From: Shewanella psychrotolerans
GTDB lineage: Bacteria; Pseudomonadota; Gammaproteobacteria; Enterobacterales; Shewanellaceae
Assembly (NCBI RefSeq): GCF_019457595.1
Contig: NZ_CP080419.1
Span: 2,418,001 to 2,482,000 of the forward strand
Reading direction: 5' to 3'
Length of the DNA stretch: 64,000 nucleotides
The notes under the pieces are model-generated. The model ran no database searches. It was not told the DNA's origin and was given only the letters and a program-made list of their open reading frames with translations. Positions 50,464 through 60,845 of the stretch are shown here, piece by piece. Position numbers and translations under genes: made by a program. The first letter of the stretch is position 1; each line of letters opens with the position of its first letter.

Positions 50464-53400
50464 TTAGCTTTGCTTAAGTTCTTTCTCTAATGCTTGAGCG
50501 ACCGCCTCTGGCGAGCCCGTATTACGAGCTAACAGTGAGTAAGCCACAGGAATAACAAGCAAAGTGAAAAAGGTCGCGAGTACAATGCCTGAAAGCACCA
50601 CCACACCAATCACAAACCGAGTCTCAGCGCCAGCACCTGTCGCCATCACTAGCGGAATAGCCCCCGCCGCAGTAGTGATCCCAGTCATTAAGATAGGACG
50701 TAGACGCTGACTCGACGCCTGAATAATTGCATCGGTGAACGCCACACCTTTATCTCGCAACTGGTTGGCAAATTCGACGATTAAGATACCGTTCTTCGCC
50801 GCTAGGCCCACCAGCATAATGATCCCTATCTGACTATAGATATTGAGACTTTGCCCCGTCGCCCAAAGGCCAATAAGCGCACCTAATGTGGCAAGCGGGA
50901 CGGTCAGCATGATGACTATCGGATGAACATAACTCTCAAATTGAGCGGCCAAGACTAAGAATACGATCCCTAGCGCCAGCAAGAACACAAAATACATTGA
51001 GCTACCCGACTCTTGATAATCTAGCGATTGCCCCTTATAGCTAATCACAGCTTCTGCGGGTAAGTAGGTATAAGCAAGATCATTTAAATAATCTAAGGCT
51101 TCACCCAAACTGTAGCCATCGGCTAAGTTGGCCTCGATAGTGATCGCACGCATGCGATTATAACGATTGAGCTGGCTTGCATCGGCAAACTCTTCAACAG
51201 AGACTAAGTTTGCTAATGGAATAAGCTCCTTACTTCTGTCGGAACGGACATAGATGTTACTTAAATCATTAGCGGTATTTTGATTATCTCGATTACCTTC
51301 GATGATCACATCATATTCTTCACCGTCGCGCATAAACGTGGTCACCAAACGAGAGCCCAGCATCGACTCGAGTGTTCGGCCAATATGAGAAATAGACACC
51401 CCTAAATCGGCAGCGCGATCTTTATCGATAACCACTCTCAGTTGCGGCTTGGTTTCTTGATAATCATGATCTAAGCCGACGAGATTTGGATTTTCTTTGG
51501 CTTTCTCCAGCAAAATATCACGCCATTTAGCGATCTCTTCATAGCTTGGACCACCCAGCACAAACTGCACCGGCTTACCCACACCGCGGCCAAAGGCTTG
51601 ACGCATAACAGGGAAAGCTCTTACTCCGGCTAAATCCGATAGTCTGGCACGAATATCACCAATAACCTCAAACGCACTGCGTCGCTCAGACCAATCTTCG
51701 AGAACAATAATCGCCATACCATTTGAAAAGTTTGCACTTCTACCAAAGCCACGTGGCGCGCGAATAAGCAAACGCTTGATGTCACCACTTTCAACCAATG
51801 GCATTAAACGGTTTTCAATTTCATCCATGTAAGGCGTGATGTATTCAAAGCTGGCTCCTTGAGGACCATTGACGATAAGGAACATCGAGCCTCTATCTTC
51901 CCGTGGCGCAAATTCCTGCGGCACTTTAGTCATCAAATAGCCACTGGCTGTGAGCGCAAGTATCACTAATGAACTGACGATAAACGGATGAGCCATCGCT
52001 TTAGACAAGGTGTCACGATAACTGGCAGATAACTTGTTCATACCAGCGTCAATCTTACGCACCAGCCAAGGGTCTTGCCCCGCGGGTTTAAGCAGCTTCG
52101 AGCACATCATAGGACTTAACGTCAATGCGACAATACTTGAGAAGATCACCGCCGCGCTCATAGCAACAGCAAACTCCTTAAAAAGCTTACCTAAATCCCC
52201 TTCAAGGAAGGTAATTGGCATAAATACCGCGACTAACACTAAGGTTGTGGCTACCACCGCAAACGCAACTTCGCGGGAGCCTAGATAGGCGGCCTTTAAT
52301 GGCGAATCGCCCTCTTCTATTCTGCGGTGAATATTTTCAAGCACCACAATCGCATCATCGACCACCATACCAATGGCTAAGATCATCGCCAACAATGTCA
52401 GCAAGTTAATGGTGTAACCAAGGGCATAGAGTACGATAAAGGTTGCCATAAGTGACACTGGAACCGTTAATGCAGGGATCAGCATGGCCCGCACACTGCC
52501 AAGGAACAGATAGATCACCACGATCACTAAAAACATCGCGATAAACAGAGTTTGGTAAACTTCGCTAATCGACGCTTCAATAAATACAGAGCTATCGTAA
52601 GAGCGCTTAATTTCCATGCCTGCTGGCAAAGTGGGATTGATTTTATCGACAAGTACATTTGCCGCTCTTGCCACTTCAAGGGTATTAGACGTTGACTGCT
52701 TGGAAATACCAAGGCCAATCATCGATTCACGGTTGCCCCTAAAGGTGATCCGCTCCTCTTCTGAGCCGATCTCCACTCTGGCGACATCGCCGAGTTTAAT
52801 CAAATATCCGTCTTCACCTTGGGCAAGCACTAAGTTGGCAAAATCGGACTCGGTCTTAAATGTCCGCTCCAATCTAACGGTAAAGTGTCGGTCTTGCGAC
52901 TCCACAGAGCCAGCCGGTAACTCAACGTTTTCAGAACGCAGTACCGATTCAATATCTGCAACCGTCAAGTTACGAGCCGCTAACGCTTGTCTGTCGATCC
53001 ATATCCGCATCGCATAGACTTTACCGCCACCGATCCGAATATTGGCAACACCATCGATAACAGAAAATCGATCGACCAAATAGCGTCTAGCGTAATCAGT
53101 TAACTGCAATGTATTCATCTGATCAGACACGAGGTTTAACCACATGATCACTTCATCACCGCCGTTAGCTTTCTGTACCTCTGGCGGATCGGCTTCCTCT
53201 GGTAGATTGTTCAACAGGCCCGATATACGGTCACGAACATCATTGGCCGCGGCTTCAATATCTCGGCCGACATCAAATTCAAGGGTAACCGACGAACGCC
53301 CGTCACTGCTCGATGAGTTGATATTACGGATCCCTTCTACGCCACTGATCCTATCTTCGACTAACTGAGTAATTCGACTTTCTACCACCGCAGCACTCGC

Positions 53401-53559
53401 GCCGCGATAATTGGTCTGCACCGACACAATTGGTGGATCAATGTTAGGATATTCACGAAGTGGTAGCTTATCGAATGACACTAAACCAAACGCAATTAAC
53501 AATATGCTGATGACGGAAGCAAAAACCGGCCGTTTTACCGACAAATCCGTCAAAATCAT
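50464..53559 (-). CDS. RND efflux transporter, inner-membrane permease
   Basis: 1,031-residue HAE-1/AcrB-MexB-type pump with 12 helices and two large periplasmic loops. Proton-relay residues are visible: the Asp pair in MVVDDAIVVLENIHRR and the Lys in GLAAKNGILIVEFANQL. The N-terminus (MILTDLSVKRPVFASVISI) is typical. It overlaps the adaptor gene by 4 bp. Only permease and adaptor are present, so a TolC-like channel must be encoded elsewhere. Substrates cannot be told. No regulator lies beside it. Confidence 0.95.
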   Translation of the reverse strand: MILTDLSVKRPVFASVISILLIAFGLVSFDKLPLREYPNIDPPIVSVQTNYRGASAAVVESRITQLVEDRISGVEGIRNINSSSSDGRSSVTLEFDVGRDIEAAANDVRDRISGLLNNLPEEADPPEVQKANGGDEVIMWLNLVSDQMNTLQLTDYARRYLVDRFSVIDGVANIRIGGGKVYAMRIWIDRQALAARNLTVADIESVLRSENVELPAGSVESQDRHFTVRLERTFKTESDFANLVLAQGEDGYLIKLGDVARVEIGSEEERITFRGNRESMIGLGISKQSTSNTLEVARAANVLVDKINPTLPAGMEIKRSYDSSVFIEASISEVYQTLFIAMFLVIVVIYLFLGSVRAMLIPALTVPVSLMATFIVLYALGYTINLLTLLAMILAIGMVVDDAIVVLENIHRRIEEGDSPLKAAYLGSREVAFAVVATTLVLVAVFMPITFLEGDLGKLFKEFAVAMSAAVIFSSIVALTLSPMMCSKLLKPAGQDPWLVRKIDAGMNKLSASYRDTLSKAMAHPFIVSSLVILALTASGYLMTKVPQEFAPREDRGSMFLIVNGPQGASFEYITPYMDEIENRLMPLVESGDIKRLLIRAPRGFGRSANFSNGMAIIVLEDWSERRSAFEVIGDIRARLSDLAGVRAFPVMRQAFGRGVGKPVQFVLGGPSYEEIAKWRDILLEKAKENPNLVGLDHDYQETKPQLRVVIDKDRAADLGVSISHIGRTLESMLGSRLVTTFMRDGEEYDVIIEGNRDNQNTANDLSNIYVRSDRSKELIPLANLVSVEEFADASQLNRYNRMRAITIEANLADGYSLGEALDYLNDLAYTYLPAEAVISYKGQSLDYQESGSSMYFVFLLALGIVFLVLAAQFESYVHPIVIMLTVPLATLGALIGLWATGQSLNIYSQIGIIMLVGLAAKNGILIVEFANQLRDKGVAFTDAIIQASSQRLRPILMTGITTAAGAIPLVMATGAGAETRFVIGVVVLSGIVLATFFTLLVIPVAYSLLARNTGSPEAVAQALEKELKQS

Positions 53560-54641
53560 ACTACTGGCTCCACCTTAGCTTGTTCTTGAAAGCTAAAATG
53601 TTCACTCATTTGTACCTTGACCGTATCGCCTGGACGCACCTTCAAAATACCGCGGATCATCACCTGTTCACCAACTGCAACCCCCTCAACAATTTCAACC
53701 CAGCCACGTTTACGTAAACCAAGCTTAACTTGACGACGCTCAACGACATTTTCATCATTAACAAGATAAACAAAATGATCTTTCTGGATTGGAATGATTG
53801 CAGCTTCAGGAATAATTAATGCCTCTCGGCTCTGCTTGATAAGTTTAACTTTCATCAACATACCAGGCAGCAAACGTAAATCTTTATTCGGGATTTCCGC
53901 GCGAACCACGACGGCGCGGGTAACAGGGTTAACACGGCTATCGATAGAGACCACTTTGCCTCTGAACATTTCACCATCGAAAGCAACAGCGGTGGCCTCA
54001 ACTGATTTACCTATTTGCAAAGCTTGTAAAAAGCGTTCTGGAACAGAAAAGTCAAGTTTAATGGTAGATATATCATCAAGAGTCGTGATCACTGTACCAG
54101 GAGTAACTAAGCTACCCTGACTGATTTGACGTAGACCTAGACGTCCCGAGAACGGAGCACGGATACGGCGATCTTTCAATGCGGACTCAGCTTGTTCAAG
54201 CTCAGCTTTAGCCGTATCGATTAGGGTTTGTAATCTATCACGCTCAAGCGCTGCGACAGTTTGACTGGTCACCAAAGAGCTAATACGATCAAGCTCTCTC
54301 TTATGGTCATTCATTTTAACATTTGCCACTGTCACGCTAGCAATCTGCTCTCTATCTTGCAAACGCACTAACAGTCGGCCTTTTTCAACAATATCCCCAT
54401 CATCAAAGTTGAGTTCTGTTACCACATCGGTCACTTTGGGAGTTACGGTAATCGACTCATTGGCTTTTCCGGTACCTAATGCTTCAACCTCATCACGAAT
54501 GGGTTGCATCTCAGCCTTTGCAACAACGACATTAGGCGTTGGTCTTGCTCGAGCAGAGCCTGACGATTGGGGCTGATTTAGGTAGTAATAAGTGGCGGCA
54601 CCTGCCGCTAATAGTATTGAGATTGTTATAATTTTTTTCAT
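53556..54641 (-). CDS. RND efflux periplasmic adaptor (membrane fusion protein)
   Basis: 361 residues from ATG at 54641, preferred over a TTG 7 codons earlier because GGAAG lies just upstream and the N-terminus MKKIITISILL begins a signal anchor. Lipoyl/hairpin and barrel segments are visible (TELNFDDGDIVEKGRLLVRLQD; RIRAPFSGRLGLRQISQGSLV; IPEAAIIPIQKDHFVYLV). It bridges the permease and an outer-membrane channel. Confidence 0.94.
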   Translation of the reverse strand: MKKIITISILLAAGAATYYYLNQPQSSGSARARPTPNVVVAKAEMQPIRDEVEALGTGKANESITVTPKVTDVVTELNFDDGDIVEKGRLLVRLQDREQIASVTVANVKMNDHKRELDRISSLVTSQTVAALERDRLQTLIDTAKAELEQAESALKDRRIRAPFSGRLGLRQISQGSLVTPGTVITTLDDISTIKLDFSVPERFLQALQIGKSVEATAVAFDGEMFRGKVVSIDSRVNPVTRAVVVRAEIPNKDLRLLPGMLMKVKLIKQSREALIIPEAAIIPIQKDHFVYLVNDENVVERRQVKLGLRKRGWVEIVEGVAVGEQVMIRGILKVRPGDTVKVQMSEHFSFQEQAKVEPVV

Positions 54642-54915
54642 CAATCTTCCGAATTGCGACAATTAATTAACGCTAGTTTACCTATGAACGGCAACTCATC
54701 AAGGTGTTTTACTTTTAGTTACAAACTTAACTGACGTAAAACATTTGAGTTATACGTAACACAGACTCAAATGGATCATCTATATAAGATTAAAAGAAAA
54801 AATACGTCGAGACACATTAACCACTTTATTGTTATTTGAGCTCAAACTTAAACTTCTAATTATCATAAAATCGATATAAAAAACTAAAATGAACAGGATT
54901 AAAGTCAACATATCT
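54642..54915. other. Intergenic region upstream of the efflux adaptor
   Basis: About 270 bp, AT-rich, with no gene seen. It presumably holds the efflux promoter; no operator was recognised. It ends where the MITE-like repeat begins. Confidence 0.4.
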
Positions 54916-55195
54916 TTATACCAATTAGTATAAAGGTACGATCGCTCAGCGACGATTTATCACTAAAGGTTAGCGCTGATGAGGCAAAGTCTTTAATTGC
55001 TTCTCGGCTCTAGCATCCTCGGTAATCGCTCCATACGTTACTCTACCTCCTAAATCCCTTTAGTCGTGCTTCGCCCTACCTTCCTACTTCTGTGTTGATT
55101 AGCCGCACAAAGGAACAAGCACTCCATCACCCATCGCCTTGAAGGAGTTGCCAAAAAACACGCAGAGTAGACCACTGTCTTATGCTGATTGTTAT
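54916..55195 (+). repeat. MITE-like repeat, copy A (280 bp)
   Basis: The element has matched ends (TTATACCAATTAGTATAA at the left; TTATGCTGATTGTTAT at the right) and is similar along its whole length to the reverse complement of 57638-57914. Shared inner landmarks include CGGCTCTAGCATCCTC, AATCGCTCCAT, CTACCTTCCTAC-like sequence and CGCCTTGAA. No transposase is encoded. Copies A and B are inverted around the GAF-GGDEF-EAL gene. It looks like a non-autonomous miniature element; the family name is unknown to me. Confidence 0.85.
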
Positions 55196-55206
55196 TAGAC
55201 ATAAGC

Positions 55207-57585
55207 TTAGTCGACACAACTGTAACTACGACGGTCATTTAAAATATTAAGTAACCTAGCACCTGATAATGAAGAGCTCATAAAATAGCCTTGGGCGAAA
55301 TCACAGTCGAGTTGTTGCATATTCATAAACTGTTCTTGGGTTTCAATCCCTTCGGCAACGGTTTTGATATTGAGCGTCTTGGCTAAATTAATGATCGTTT
55401 CCAGAACGACTCGATTATCATTGAGCATATCCATATGACTGATAAAGGCCCGATCAATTTTCAATAGATCGAAGGTGAACTGATGCAGGTAACTTAATGA
55501 TGAATGCCCTGTACCAAAATCATCTAGCGATACAGAGAGCCCCATTTCTCGCAGCCGCGCAATGGTCAGCTTAGTCTCATTCACGGAGTTGACTAATGTC
55601 TGCTCAGTGATCTCTATACATAACTGCGACATTATCTGCGGATGAAGCAGGTATTGCTCCTCAAAAAGTGCTAACAGATGAGCTGAATTAAATCCTGTTA
55701 CTGAGATATTAACGCTGAGCTTAAACCCCTCTGGTAACTGAGCTTGATTCACTGACACAAACGCCATCGCTTGCTGTACAACATAGATATCAAGACGCTC
55801 AAGCAAACCCTCCCGTTGAAGCTCAGGCAGAAAACGGCTTGGGGCGAGTTTGCCCAGTTGCGGATGAGACCAACGGATTAAGGATTCGGCGCCAACAATC
55901 GCCTCTGAACTGAGATCATATATTGGCTGATATTCGAGATACAGCTCTTGTCGTGTTACCGCCCTTTCAAACTGAGCTTCTAATTCATAAGCTAAACACT
56001 GGCCTTCGGTTGTATCAGCCTCATAGACATAGACACTGTTTCTTTCCAATAGCTTGGCGTTATACATCGCCTCATCAGCCTGACTTAAAATCTGCGAAAT
56101 AGACCGAGTCGCTTGGAAACAATTAACAATACCGACACGGGCAGAGACTGCGATTCTGATCCCACCGAGATCGATAACATCATCAAGGAGCTCAAGTAAT
56201 TTATGTCCTACCTCATGGCTCTTTTGAGGCGTATCGATTTGCTCTAACAAAATAGCAAACTCATCGCCACTAAAACGACACAAGGTATCTTGCTCTGTTA
56301 TCGCTTCTCGAAGACGCAGCGCAATGCCTTTTAATAACTCGTCACCTAGGTGGAGACCATAGGTATCATTAATCGCTTTAAAATTATCAATATCAATATA
56401 AAGTAAAGCGATGCCTTGAAATCTATCGCTTGATAGCGATTGCTGCGCTTTTGTCAACCGATCAACAAATAAGGTTCGGTTAGGTAAGTCTGTTAGGGGA
56501 TCATACAAGGCTAAGAACTCCATTCGAGATTTAACCTTCATGCGTTCAATTGCATTACGAATATGCTTTGCAACAAAAATCAGCAGTTGTTTATCGTTTT
56601 GATGAAATTGATAACTATCTAGGTAGCTTTGCACCACCACAATACCTTTATATTGATCGCCAGCAAATGGAATACCCAGCCACGCATTTGGCACTCGACC
56701 ATTAATATGAATATCCCCCGCTTCGACCATCGCCTTGAGCTGTGCTTCATCCGCTAATAAGGGTTTGTTTTTTAGCAATACATAGTCATTAATACTCAAC
56801 AACATGGGATCTATTGCTATTGTGCTACCTTGTTCAATCTTATCGAATTGGTCCACATGATAGGGAAAACGCAATACGCTGGCGCCGTCATCTAAAATGG
56901 CAACATAGAAGTTTTTTGCAAATGTTAATCTAGCAAGACATTGATGCAATCGACGGTAAAATGTGGAGATGTTGTCAGTTTCAAAAATAATTTCGGCGAT
57001 TTCAAATAGGGTATCTTGGATCTTGCTCGAATACTCAAGCTCTACAATGGTATGCTGCAGTTTTACTAAGGTTTTAGCCTTATGAATTTTTAATGCGGTT
57101 ATCGAAGCTAAAGCAAATACAGTACGCTCGTGCTGCTTGTTATAAAAATCCTTCTTTGGGTGTTCACTATCAATCACTCCAACGACTTCACCTTCAACCA
57201 GCATAGGTACCGCTAATTCTGAGAGTCTTGGCGCATCATCAACAATATAGTTATCACAGAGCCGGGTATCACCGATCAAGATAGGACGTTGAGTCTCAGC
57301 AACTTGGCCGACAATGCCTTCACCCACCTTCAATTCAATTGGCGTTAAGATCTCATGATCTTTGGGATTTTTTGCACCAAAACTCGCCTTCTGCACCAAC
57401 ACTTGGCGTTTCTCATCGAGCAGATAGATAACAACATCATCGAAGCCAAGTTGTGCAACGACATTTTGGGCAAGATGCCACAAAATATTATCAATCCCTT
57501 GAAGGGACAACATATCAATAGCAAACTCGCTGACAATCTTTAAATATTTAGCTTCGATATCTTGCAGATGCAGTTTTGCCGCCAT
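55207..57585 (-). CDS. GAF-GGDEF-EAL signalling protein
   Basis: 792 residues and no membrane helix, so cytoplasmic. Two GAF-type sensor regions (about 20-170 and 185-350) precede a GGDEF domain with FSGDEFAI (about residue 441) and an EAL domain with GAESLIRW (about 567) and DDFGTGHSSLSYL. The SGDEF variant occurs in some active cyclases. In the EAL domain the Glu is kept but the motif reads ESL, and CIEITEQ and KIDRAFI are normal, so phosphodiesterase activity is plausible. GGAG precedes the ATG. It is bracketed by inverted MITE-like repeats. Confidence 0.93.
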   Translation of the reverse strand: MAAKLHLQDIEAKYLKIVSEFAIDMLSLQGIDNILWHLAQNVVAQLGFDDVVIYLLDEKRQVLVQKASFGAKNPKDHEILTPIELKVGEGIVGQVAETQRPILIGDTRLCDNYIVDDAPRLSELAVPMLVEGEVVGVIDSEHPKKDFYNKQHERTVFALASITALKIHKAKTLVKLQHTIVELEYSSKIQDTLFEIAEIIFETDNISTFYRRLHQCLARLTFAKNFYVAILDDGASVLRFPYHVDQFDKIEQGSTIAIDPMLLSINDYVLLKNKPLLADEAQLKAMVEAGDIHINGRVPNAWLGIPFAGDQYKGIVVVQSYLDSYQFHQNDKQLLIFVAKHIRNAIERMKVKSRMEFLALYDPLTDLPNRTLFVDRLTKAQQSLSSDRFQGIALLYIDIDNFKAINDTYGLHLGDELLKGIALRLREAITEQDTLCRFSGDEFAILLEQIDTPQKSHEVGHKLLELLDDVIDLGGIRIAVSARVGIVNCFQATRSISQILSQADEAMYNAKLLERNSVYVYEADTTEGQCLAYELEAQFERAVTRQELYLEYQPIYDLSSEAIVGAESLIRWSHPQLGKLAPSRFLPELQREGLLERLDIYVVQQAMAFVSVNQAQLPEGFKLSVNISVTGFNSAHLLALFEEQYLLHPQIMSQLCIEITEQTLVNSVNETKLTIARLREMGLSVSLDDFGTGHSSLSYLHQFTFDLLKIDRAFISHMDMLNDNRVVLETIINLAKTLNIKTVAEGIETQEQFMNMQQLDCDFAQGYFMSSSLSGARLLNILNDRRSYSCVD

Positions 57586-57637
57586 CAGCTCTCCATTGAG
57601 ATCAATCTCTAATTAAGATCGATGTACGCTAAAAGTC

Positions 57638-57914
57638 TTATACCAATCAGTATAAGACAGTGATCGACTCAGTGTGCTTTTTTGGCAACGCATTCAAGGC
57701 GAGTGGATGATGAAATGCTTATTTCCTTGTGAGGTTCAACGTGGAGGTAGGAAGGTAAAAACACGCCTAACAGACGCTTTTGATGCTGTTGAAGAGGCTT
57801 AGGAGTTAGCCATGGAGCGATTACTGAGGATGCTAGAGCCGAGGAGCAATTAAGGGCATTGCCTCTGAGGCACTAAACTCTCACTGAGCGATCACCTCTT
57901 TATACTGATTGCCA
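57638..57914 (-). repeat. MITE-like repeat, copy B (277 bp)
   Basis: It begins TTATACCAATCAGTATAAG and ends TTTATACTGATTGCCAT, near-perfect terminal inverted repeats of about 17 bp with inner TGATCG(A/C)CTCAG extensions. It is the inverted homologue of copy A (54916-55195). Sits directly upstream of the GAF-GGDEF-EAL start, so it may affect that gene's promoter. Confidence 0.87.
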
Positions 57915-57990
57915 TTCAACTATATGGCAAAAATTTACTCATGCAATGTACCATTATCAAAAAAAGTTAAAATCTAGATACAAAAAAGAC

Positions 57991-58024
57991 ACAAAAAAAG
58001 GAAGCGATATTCGCCTCCTTTTTA
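57991..58024 (-). terminator. Terminator of dapA-bamC
   Basis: AGGAAGCGA and TCGCCTCCT (around a TAT loop, one mismatch) form the stem, with an A-run on one side and T-run on the other, 15 bp after the bamC stop. Confidence 0.85.
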
Positions 58025-58038
58025 GCTATCTACAGATA

Positions 58039-59160
58039 TTATTTGAGTTTACGATCTTCTTTCATCAGTTCAGATAATCCCTCATAAACCGCTTCAACAA
58101 CATCATTACCTACAGGCTCATCAGCCATATCGTTGAGGTAGATCCGTGATTGATTGCTATCAAGCTCATCTTCTTCAACACGCAGACGATATGAACCTTC
58201 CTCCACAGGAAGTTTCTTCTCGTTCCATAGTGAACTCCAGAAACCAGAATCATCATTCACGTTAATGTAATATAGACCTTTATTGCTATCCATATCGACA
58301 ATTTCAAACCCCATTTCTGGCAACACGATACGCAAACGATCCCATGTCCGAGAATATGGAGCCTGTGCCAACCAATAGCTCACTTCAGCGGTCTCGCCTT
58401 CGCCAGCAGGTTGAGCTTTAACAAGTTCAACATCAATACCGAGGCTCTCACGTAAACGCTTAGCTTTAAGCATTTTAGCACGTTTAACACTCATGTAAGT
58501 AATTGTATTGTTAAGCATATCGACAGTATAACGACGCTTATCTTCGCCGCTTAGTACTATGTCTTGATCTTTGCCGTCAAAGCTCTCTTCATGCTCGGCA
58601 AGTTCAATGGCTAAATTACCAGTGCGTCCATGAGGCCTAACATTAAGGGTAAAACGATAGCGTTGACGAACAGTGTAAATTTCGTCGCTGCCCCACATCG
58701 TTGAATCAATAAGCTCTTGATTTTCAATCCAATCGGTCTCTATGATGCCAGCATCATAATCTTCTTTAACCATCTTGATTGACTTACTATTTAAATATTC
58801 GGTCAAAATAGTAAATAGCTCTTGCTTAAGATCAACATCGTTATCGATAGATTCAACGACAATTTTGATACTGTCGCTTGACTCTTCAACATGGGTGCCT
58901 TCTGCCATTGGCAATACTTGCAGCGGCGGTCTAATATCAAGCTTTTTACCCACTAAATTAGTATCAACTTTATTACTGACTGTAGGGATCTCATACTCGG
59001 TACTATACTTAGGCTCGTTCAAACCTTCGGGAATAACTAATCTTGGTTGAGGCTCCAACAAAGCATAATCATCATTACCGTTAGCCTGACGTCTATCTAT
59101 TGGTGAACTACAAGCTGTGACAGCTGCAATCAGCAAAATTGGAGTTACTTGCTTTAGCAT
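58039..59160 (-). CDS. bamC: Outer-membrane assembly lipoprotein BamC
   Basis: 373 residues with a lipoprotein signal (lipobox VTAC, Cys17). The disordered N-terminal segment typical of BamC follows (about 20-100), then two helix-grip domains (about 100-215 and 250-365), including TVRQRYRFTLNVRP and SYWLAQAPYSRTWDRLRIVL. Part of the BamABCDE machine for beta-barrel insertion. It starts 3 bp after dapA, the order found in most gammaproteobacteria. Confidence 0.95.
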   Translation of the reverse strand: MLKQVTPILLIAAVTACSSPIDRRQANGNDDYALLEPQPRLVIPEGLNEPKYSTEYEIPTVSNKVDTNLVGKKLDIRPPLQVLPMAEGTHVEESSDSIKIVVESIDNDVDLKQELFTILTEYLNSKSIKMVKEDYDAGIIETDWIENQELIDSTMWGSDEIYTVRQRYRFTLNVRPHGRTGNLAIELAEHEESFDGKDQDIVLSGEDKRRYTVDMLNNTITYMSVKRAKMLKAKRLRESLGIDVELVKAQPAGEGETAEVSYWLAQAPYSRTWDRLRIVLPEMGFEIVDMDSNKGLYYINVNDDSGFWSSLWNEKKLPVEEGSYRLRVEEDELDSNQSRIYLNDMADEPVGNDVVEAVYEGLSELMKEDRKLK

Positions 59161-59163
59161 TTA

Positions 59164-60048
59164 TTATTGAACCTCTATTCGGGCATTTTTCATCGCTTCT
59201 AGCAACAGACCATGATATTCGGGTGAAAGTTCCGTTAACGGCAAACGAATATGTCCATTACTGATAAGTCCCATACGATGAGCGGCCCATTTTACAGGTA
59301 TCGGGTTCGCTTCACAAAACAGAACACTGAACAAATCTTTAATCTCAGCTTCGACGGCTAAAGCACCAGCTTTGTCACCATTTAACGCCGCAGCGCACAT
59401 GGCTTTAAACTGTTTAGGCACGATATTGTTAGCGACAGAGATGACGCCATCACCACCGAGCGTCAGAAACTCACGAGCGGTCGCATCATCGCCACTGTAT
59501 AATTTGAAATCGGCACCACAAAGTTCACGTAAGCGTGCGACTCGACTCACGTCACCAGTAGCTTCTTTAACACCGATGATATTGGGTACTTCAACAAGCT
59601 GTGCAACGGTCTCTGGCAACATATCAACAGAGGTACGACCAGGCACATTGTACAAGATCTGAGGGATATCGGTTGCTGCTGCAACGGCTTTATAATGGGC
59701 AATTAAGCCTTTAGGTGTTGGCTTATTGTAATAAGGGGTTACCCCCAGCATCGCAGCTACGCCGAGCTTAGATTGTGCTTTAGTTAATTCTACTGCTTCT
59801 GCTGTCGCGTTAGCGCCATTGCCACCAATCACTGGCACTCGGCCTGCGGCAAATTTTACGGTATGGGCAACAACTTCTATATGTTCTGAAAGTGGTAACG
59901 TGGCTGATTCACCCGTTGTGCCTACGGCAACAATGGCATCAGTACCTTGCTCAATATGGTATTCGACGAGCTTCTCTAAACTTGAATAATCAACCGAGCC
60001 ATCACTATTCATTGGTGTGATTAAGGCTACAATGCTTCCGTTTATCAT
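59164..60048 (-). CDS. dapA: 4-hydroxy-tetrahydrodipicolinate synthase
   Basis: 294-residue TIM-barrel aldolase that condenses pyruvate with aspartate semialdehyde in lysine/diaminopimelate synthesis. Schiff-base lysine in GVKEATGD (about residue 161), the tyrosine in [13 protein letters not shown] and the GTTGESATL loop are all present. First gene of dapA-bamC, divergent from gcvR. Confidence 0.97.
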   Translation of the reverse strand: MINGSIVALITPMNSDGSVDYSSLEKLVEYHIEQGTDAIVAVGTTGESATLPLSEHIEVVAHTVKFAAGRVPVIGGNGANATAEAVELTKAQSKLGVAAMLGVTPYYNKPTPKGLIAHYKAVAAATDIPQILYNVPGRTSVDMLPETVAQLVEVPNIIGVKEATGDVSRVARLRELCGADFKLYSGDDATAREFLTLGGDGVISVANNIVPKQFKAMCAAALNGDKAGALAVEAEIKDLFSVLFCEANPIPVKWAAHRMGLISNGHIRLPLTELSPEYHGLLLEAMKNARIEVQ

Positions 60049-60292
60049 GTGACTTCCCCAAGGGTTCAGGACTCGCTATGGTACTGATGGTAACCTGTAA
60101 AAACAAGCATAACTCTCTTGAGATTTCTTAGAATTTTATCTCAGGCCGATGCTAACCATTTCTTTGGCTGTTTATTAAGACAGGGATCTCAAAACAACGA
60201 ACATGTGTTAGCATAATGCTCCTCAAAACGACACTAGGTTTATTTGGTGTGTATTTGTACAATTTGTAGCAGTAATTAAGAGGGAGAATTTA

Positions 60293-60835
60293 ATGTCGAA
60301 TCATCTAGTCGTTACCGCACTGGGCTCTGATAGCCCTGGTATTGTCAGTAAATTCGCGCGACTAGCAAGTGAATGCGACTGCGATATCGTCGACAGCAGA
60401 ATGGCAATATTTGGCAACGAGTTTACTCTGATCATGATGATTTCTGGGGCGTGGGCTTCAATCACCAAAATGGAAACGAGTCTACCTGCATTAAGTGTAG
60501 AGCTGGGCTTATTAACTGTGATGAAGCGGACCTCTAAACATACACCGCTTAATTTTGTCTCTCGGCTACTGGTCACATTTAATGGTAAAGATCAGCGCGG
60601 CACCATGGGACGCCTCACCCAGTTTATGGCCGATAGGTCACTGGATCTTGCCGCTGTTCGCTCCCATGCTGAAGAGAACCTCGAAGGTGAGCCTGTACAA
60701 AATGTTTCACTTACCGTTAATGTCCCAGAAAAAGTCGATATCGAAAAACTTGAGCAGAGTCTTAATGAATTAGCTGCCGAAATGAACCTAAGTTGCAGTA
60801 TAGAACGTATGCAAGGTATCGAACCCCAACAATAA
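60293..60835 (+). CDS. gcvR: Glycine cleavage system transcriptional repressor GcvR
   Basis: 180 residues made of two ACT domains (about 5-75 and 92-170), starting VVTALGSDSPGIVSKFARLA. In E. coli GcvR binds GcvA and represses gcv when glycine is low; the partner is not in this window. Divergent from dapA (244-bp gap) and 10 bp before bcp, the standard order. Confidence 0.93.
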   Translation: MSNHLVVTALGSDSPGIVSKFARLASECDCDIVDSRMAIFGNEFTLIMMISGAWASITKMETSLPALSVELGLLTVMKRTSKHTPLNFVSRLLVTFNGKDQRGTMGRLTQFMADRSLDLAAVRSHAEENLEGEPVQNVSLTVNVPEKVDIEKLEQSLNELAAEMNLSCSIERMQGIEPQQ

Positions 60836-60845
60836 AGGAACAGAA

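Noticed and set aside
55050..55238. A 62-codon frame inside MITE copy A
   Set aside because: It is not kept in copy B and has no ribosome-binding site; it is chance within a non-coding repeat.
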